A program made the translations under genes and the position numbers. DNA of 64,000 nucleotides from Glandiceps talaboti (lineage: Eukaryota; Hemichordata; Enteropneusta; Spengelidae), in NCBI RefSeq assembly GCF_964340395.1, contig NC_135551.1, positions 14,448,003-14,512,002 on the forward strand, written 5' to 3'. Of this stretch, positions 62,327-64,000 are shown piece after piece (position 1 is the stretch's first letter; each line of letters opens with the position of its first letter). The notes beneath the pieces were generated by a model, which saw nothing but the letters and a program-made list of their open reading frames with translations, searched no databases and was not told the DNA's origin.

Positions 62327-62492
62327 ACTGCGTTTGTTGTTGATGAAGTCAGTAATATCATCAAGGAAGCAGTAGAGGGGGCTATCGGCGGAAATGCTTA
62401 CCAACACAACAAAGTTAACCAATGGACATCAAATGTTGTTGAACAGTGCCTGAATCAGTTAACAAAATTAGGAAAACCTTTCAAATATATTG
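62327..62492 (+). CDS. DYNLT1: Dynein light chain Tctex-type 1, exon 2
   Basis: Positioned between TTCATTTTCAG and ATTG|GTAAGT, it encodes 55 codons plus one base (phase 0 to phase 1). The translation starts [15 protein letters not shown] and contains [18 protein letters not shown], and [11 protein letters not shown], which match vertebrate DYNLT1 nearly residue for residue from memory. This covers the two N-terminal helices and the start of the first beta strand of the Tctex fold. The remaining ~48 residues, expected to begin with a V/T-C strand completing the split codon, are not found before 64000, so the gene continues past the window. With exon 1 it yields the first 64 residues of a protein of about 113. 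Orthology to DYNLT1 rather than DYNLT3 is favoured by the exact GGNAYQH/GKPFKYI wording. Confidence 0.96.
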
Positions 62493-62583
62493 GTAAGTAA
62501 CACCTCTGGAAGTGAAAAAAGTCTTTCAGCTATACTAATCAAATGATAAAAGTTATCATGGTTTAATTAATAGACTGAAATAT

Positions 62584-62614
<31 letters not shown>

Positions 62615-62872
62615 GGTAGTTGTTATTGTTGTTGGAGCACTTTCAAGCAATCCTTCTGTGTAAGCTACATGACGTGTACATGTACATGTCTTTTACTACA
62701 TACTTCAATATGCTCTTGTAACCTGCAGTGTTATCATACACCTACATGTACATGTAACGTGAATCTTACTTTATCCTGTGGAGCCCATAGAAATAACATA
62801 AGCCAGAAATTTGATATCACACTTTTTCACCAAACTTCTTGTTAATGTTATCCCATGCCATGGGCTTGATAT
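62493..62872 (+). repeat. Start of intron 2 with GTT microsatellite
   Basis: After the GTAAGT donor lies a GTT trinucleotide run (62585-62636). No exon is seen. The LINE insertion begins at about 62873. Confidence 0.8.
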
Positions 62873-63055
62873 TTAATAATAATAATAATAACTTTATTGC
62901 CACATATAAACTTAAAAAGTTTACAATGGAAGTCGGTGTGGTTTCGCAGTCAAAACACGAAGATACAAAACTAGGATATAATACAATGACAGACACAAAT
63001 AAAAAGGCAGTGACTAAAAAATGTTCTGATCTAAAGACCTGCTAAAAACTGTATA
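62873..63055 (-). mobile_element. LINE 3' UTR and microsatellite tail
   Basis: On the minus strand, downstream of the reverse-transcriptase stop codon, ~180 nt of untranslated sequence end in GGCAATAAAG and a run of TTA/ATT trinucleotides (+ strand 62873-62890). CR1/Rex1-type LINEs typically end in short tandem repeats instead of poly(A). Insertion is antisense to the dynein light chain gene. Confidence 0.8.
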
Positions 63056-64000
63056 TCATGCTCTGTTTAGTGTGCGTATGGCCGTGGGGTAGAAACTTTT
63101 ACTGAAACGATTTGTACGTGATTTAATTGATCTATACCGTGACCCAGAAGGCAGTAATTCAAACATATTGTTTGCAGGGTGAAATTCATCTTTGATTATT
63201 GATTTTGATTTCCTCATTGTGCGATCGATAAAGAGTGATTCAAGGGAAGGAAGGTCTGCCCCAATAATTGAAGACGCGGTTTTAACAACACTGTTTAGCT
63301 TATCATGGTCTCTACTAGTAATATTGCAATACCAGACAGTGAACGAGAATGTGAGAATACTTTCGACTACTGCACGGTAAAATTTGACCATGATCGTTTT
63401 GCTGACACCGAAACTCTTTAGGCGACGGAGAAAGAAAAGACGCTGACGGGCTTTCTTTACGACGTTATCTACATGCATTCCCCACTTAAGATCATCTGAA
63501 ATAAGTGTACCAAGAAACTTAAACATTTCAACAATCTCGACCTGTTTACCGTGAACCGATAGTGGAATGTGTTCCGTACTGTGTTTTCTAAAGTCTACAA
63601 TAATTTCCTTGGTCTTGTCAACATTCAATTCTAAGTTATTTTCACCACACCATCCAACCAGCTGACTTACTTGTTCTCGGTATGCACTCTCATTGTTATT
63701 CTTTATAAAGCCAGTGACGGTAGTGTCATCTGCAAATTTGACGATCATGGAGCTATCGACACTTGGAGTACAATCATGTGTAACAAGGGAATACAACATG
63801 GGGGAGAGAACACATCCTTGTGGGGCACCTGTGCTAAGAGTAATTGATTTGGACGAAAATGAACCGATCTTAACAATTTGGGGTCTGTTTGAGAGAAAAT
63901 CTAAAACCCAGTGACATAAAGAGCTGTTAATACCGAGTGATATCAGTTTCTGGTGGAGGTTGGTAGGTATGATAGTGTTGAAGGCCGAACTGTAATCAAT
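63056..64000 (-). CDS. Reverse transcriptase of a CR1/Rex1-type LINE, C-terminal 314 residues (5' end beyond window)
   Basis: The frame is open from the window edge to the TGA at 63056-63058. In order it shows [10 protein letters not shown] (RT motif A, catalytic Asp), [12 protein letters not shown] (motif B), KFADDTTV (motif C, the F-A-D-D active site), [16 protein letters not shown] (motif D region) and [14 protein letters not shown] (motif E / thumb start), then [19 protein letters not shown] and a C-terminal region ending [15 protein letters not shown]. These are the features of non-LTR reverse transcriptases of the CR1/Jockey group. The '[10 protein letters not shown]' and 'P.AIR.LN' phrases are typical of Rex1/CR1-like elements. 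No frameshift or internal stop is seen, so the insertion is probably young. The N-terminal endonuclease would lie beyond 64000 if the copy is full length. Confidence 0.9.
   Translation of the reverse strand: MDYSSAFNTIIPTNLHQKLISLGINSSLCHWVLDFLSNRPQIVKIGSFSSKSITLSTGAPQGCVLSPMLYSLVTHDCTPSVDSSMIVKFADDTTVTGFIKNNNESAYREQVSQLVGWCGENNLELNVDKTKEIIVDFRKHSTEHIPLSVHGKQVEIVEMFKFLGTLISDDLKWGMHVDNVVKKARQRLFFLRRLKSFGVSKTIMVKFYRAVVESILTFSFTVWYCNITSRDHDKLNSVVKTASSIIGADLPSLESLFIDRTMRKSKSIIKDEFHPANNMFELLPSGSRYRSIKSRTNRFSKSFYPTAIRTLNRA

Overview
The window looks like AT-rich, repeat-dense genomic DNA from an invertebrate metazoan. It has no bacterial gene organisation. Introns with GT..AG borders, CR1/Rex1-type LINE remains, a tRNA-derived SINE and many MITE-like palindromes all point to an animal. 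The palindrome TACATGTA recurs very often, a habit familiar from molluscan and other marine invertebrate genomes, so a lophotrochozoan is my best guess. That guess is weak, because no taxonomic marker gene is present.

Only one host gene is certain: the 5' end of a Tctex-type dynein light chain gene (DYNLT1-like) on the + strand. Its first coding exon is at 60017-60043 and its second at 62327-62492, in a CpG-rich promoter setting (about 59180-60016). The rest of the gene lies beyond 64000. The intron after exon 2 carries an antisense CR1/Rex1-type LINE (62873-64000) with an open reverse-transcriptase frame running off the window. Weaker exon candidates on the + strand are a C2-domain-like exon at 57703-57786, a 37-nt microexon at 37658-37694, and a possible first exon at 988-1136 inside a CpG-rich block with a CRE next to a TATA-like box. 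If real, they may belong to one or more long-intron genes upstream of the dynein gene.

The remaining ~57 kb is non-coding. From left to right it holds: a CpG-rich block (545-1140); degenerate satellites (3120-3520); a LINE 3' stub (5940-6150) abutting a dispersed repeat (6154-6319); local tandem arrays at 12.8, 16.4, 25, 27-29, 35.2, 36.4-37.6, 38.6, 41.3, 50.5 and 56.7 kb; a large foldback element (33342-33852); a terminal-inverted-repeat element with nested inverted repeats (48734-50022) beside a tRNA-derived SINE (48430-48650); a fully palindromic MITE (54168-54484); and two copies of a second MITE (46043-46408, 55881-56094).

The most interesting signal is a group of three palindromes at 19427-19488, 19690-19845 and 22093-22199. 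Their arms carry hammerhead-ribozyme-like cores (CTGATGA or close variants, a short stem, then GAAAC). In two of them a three-base-pair stem III with a CTG loop follows (ACA-CTG-TGT and ACT-CTG-AGT), and partly matching stem I strands flank the core. Hammerheads of this minimal-stem-III kind are known from Penelope-like retroelements and metazoan retrozymes. Here they sit head to head, so both DNA strands encode one. Two further, more degenerate hammerhead-like motifs lie at 16318-16366 (minus) and 31494-31535 (plus).
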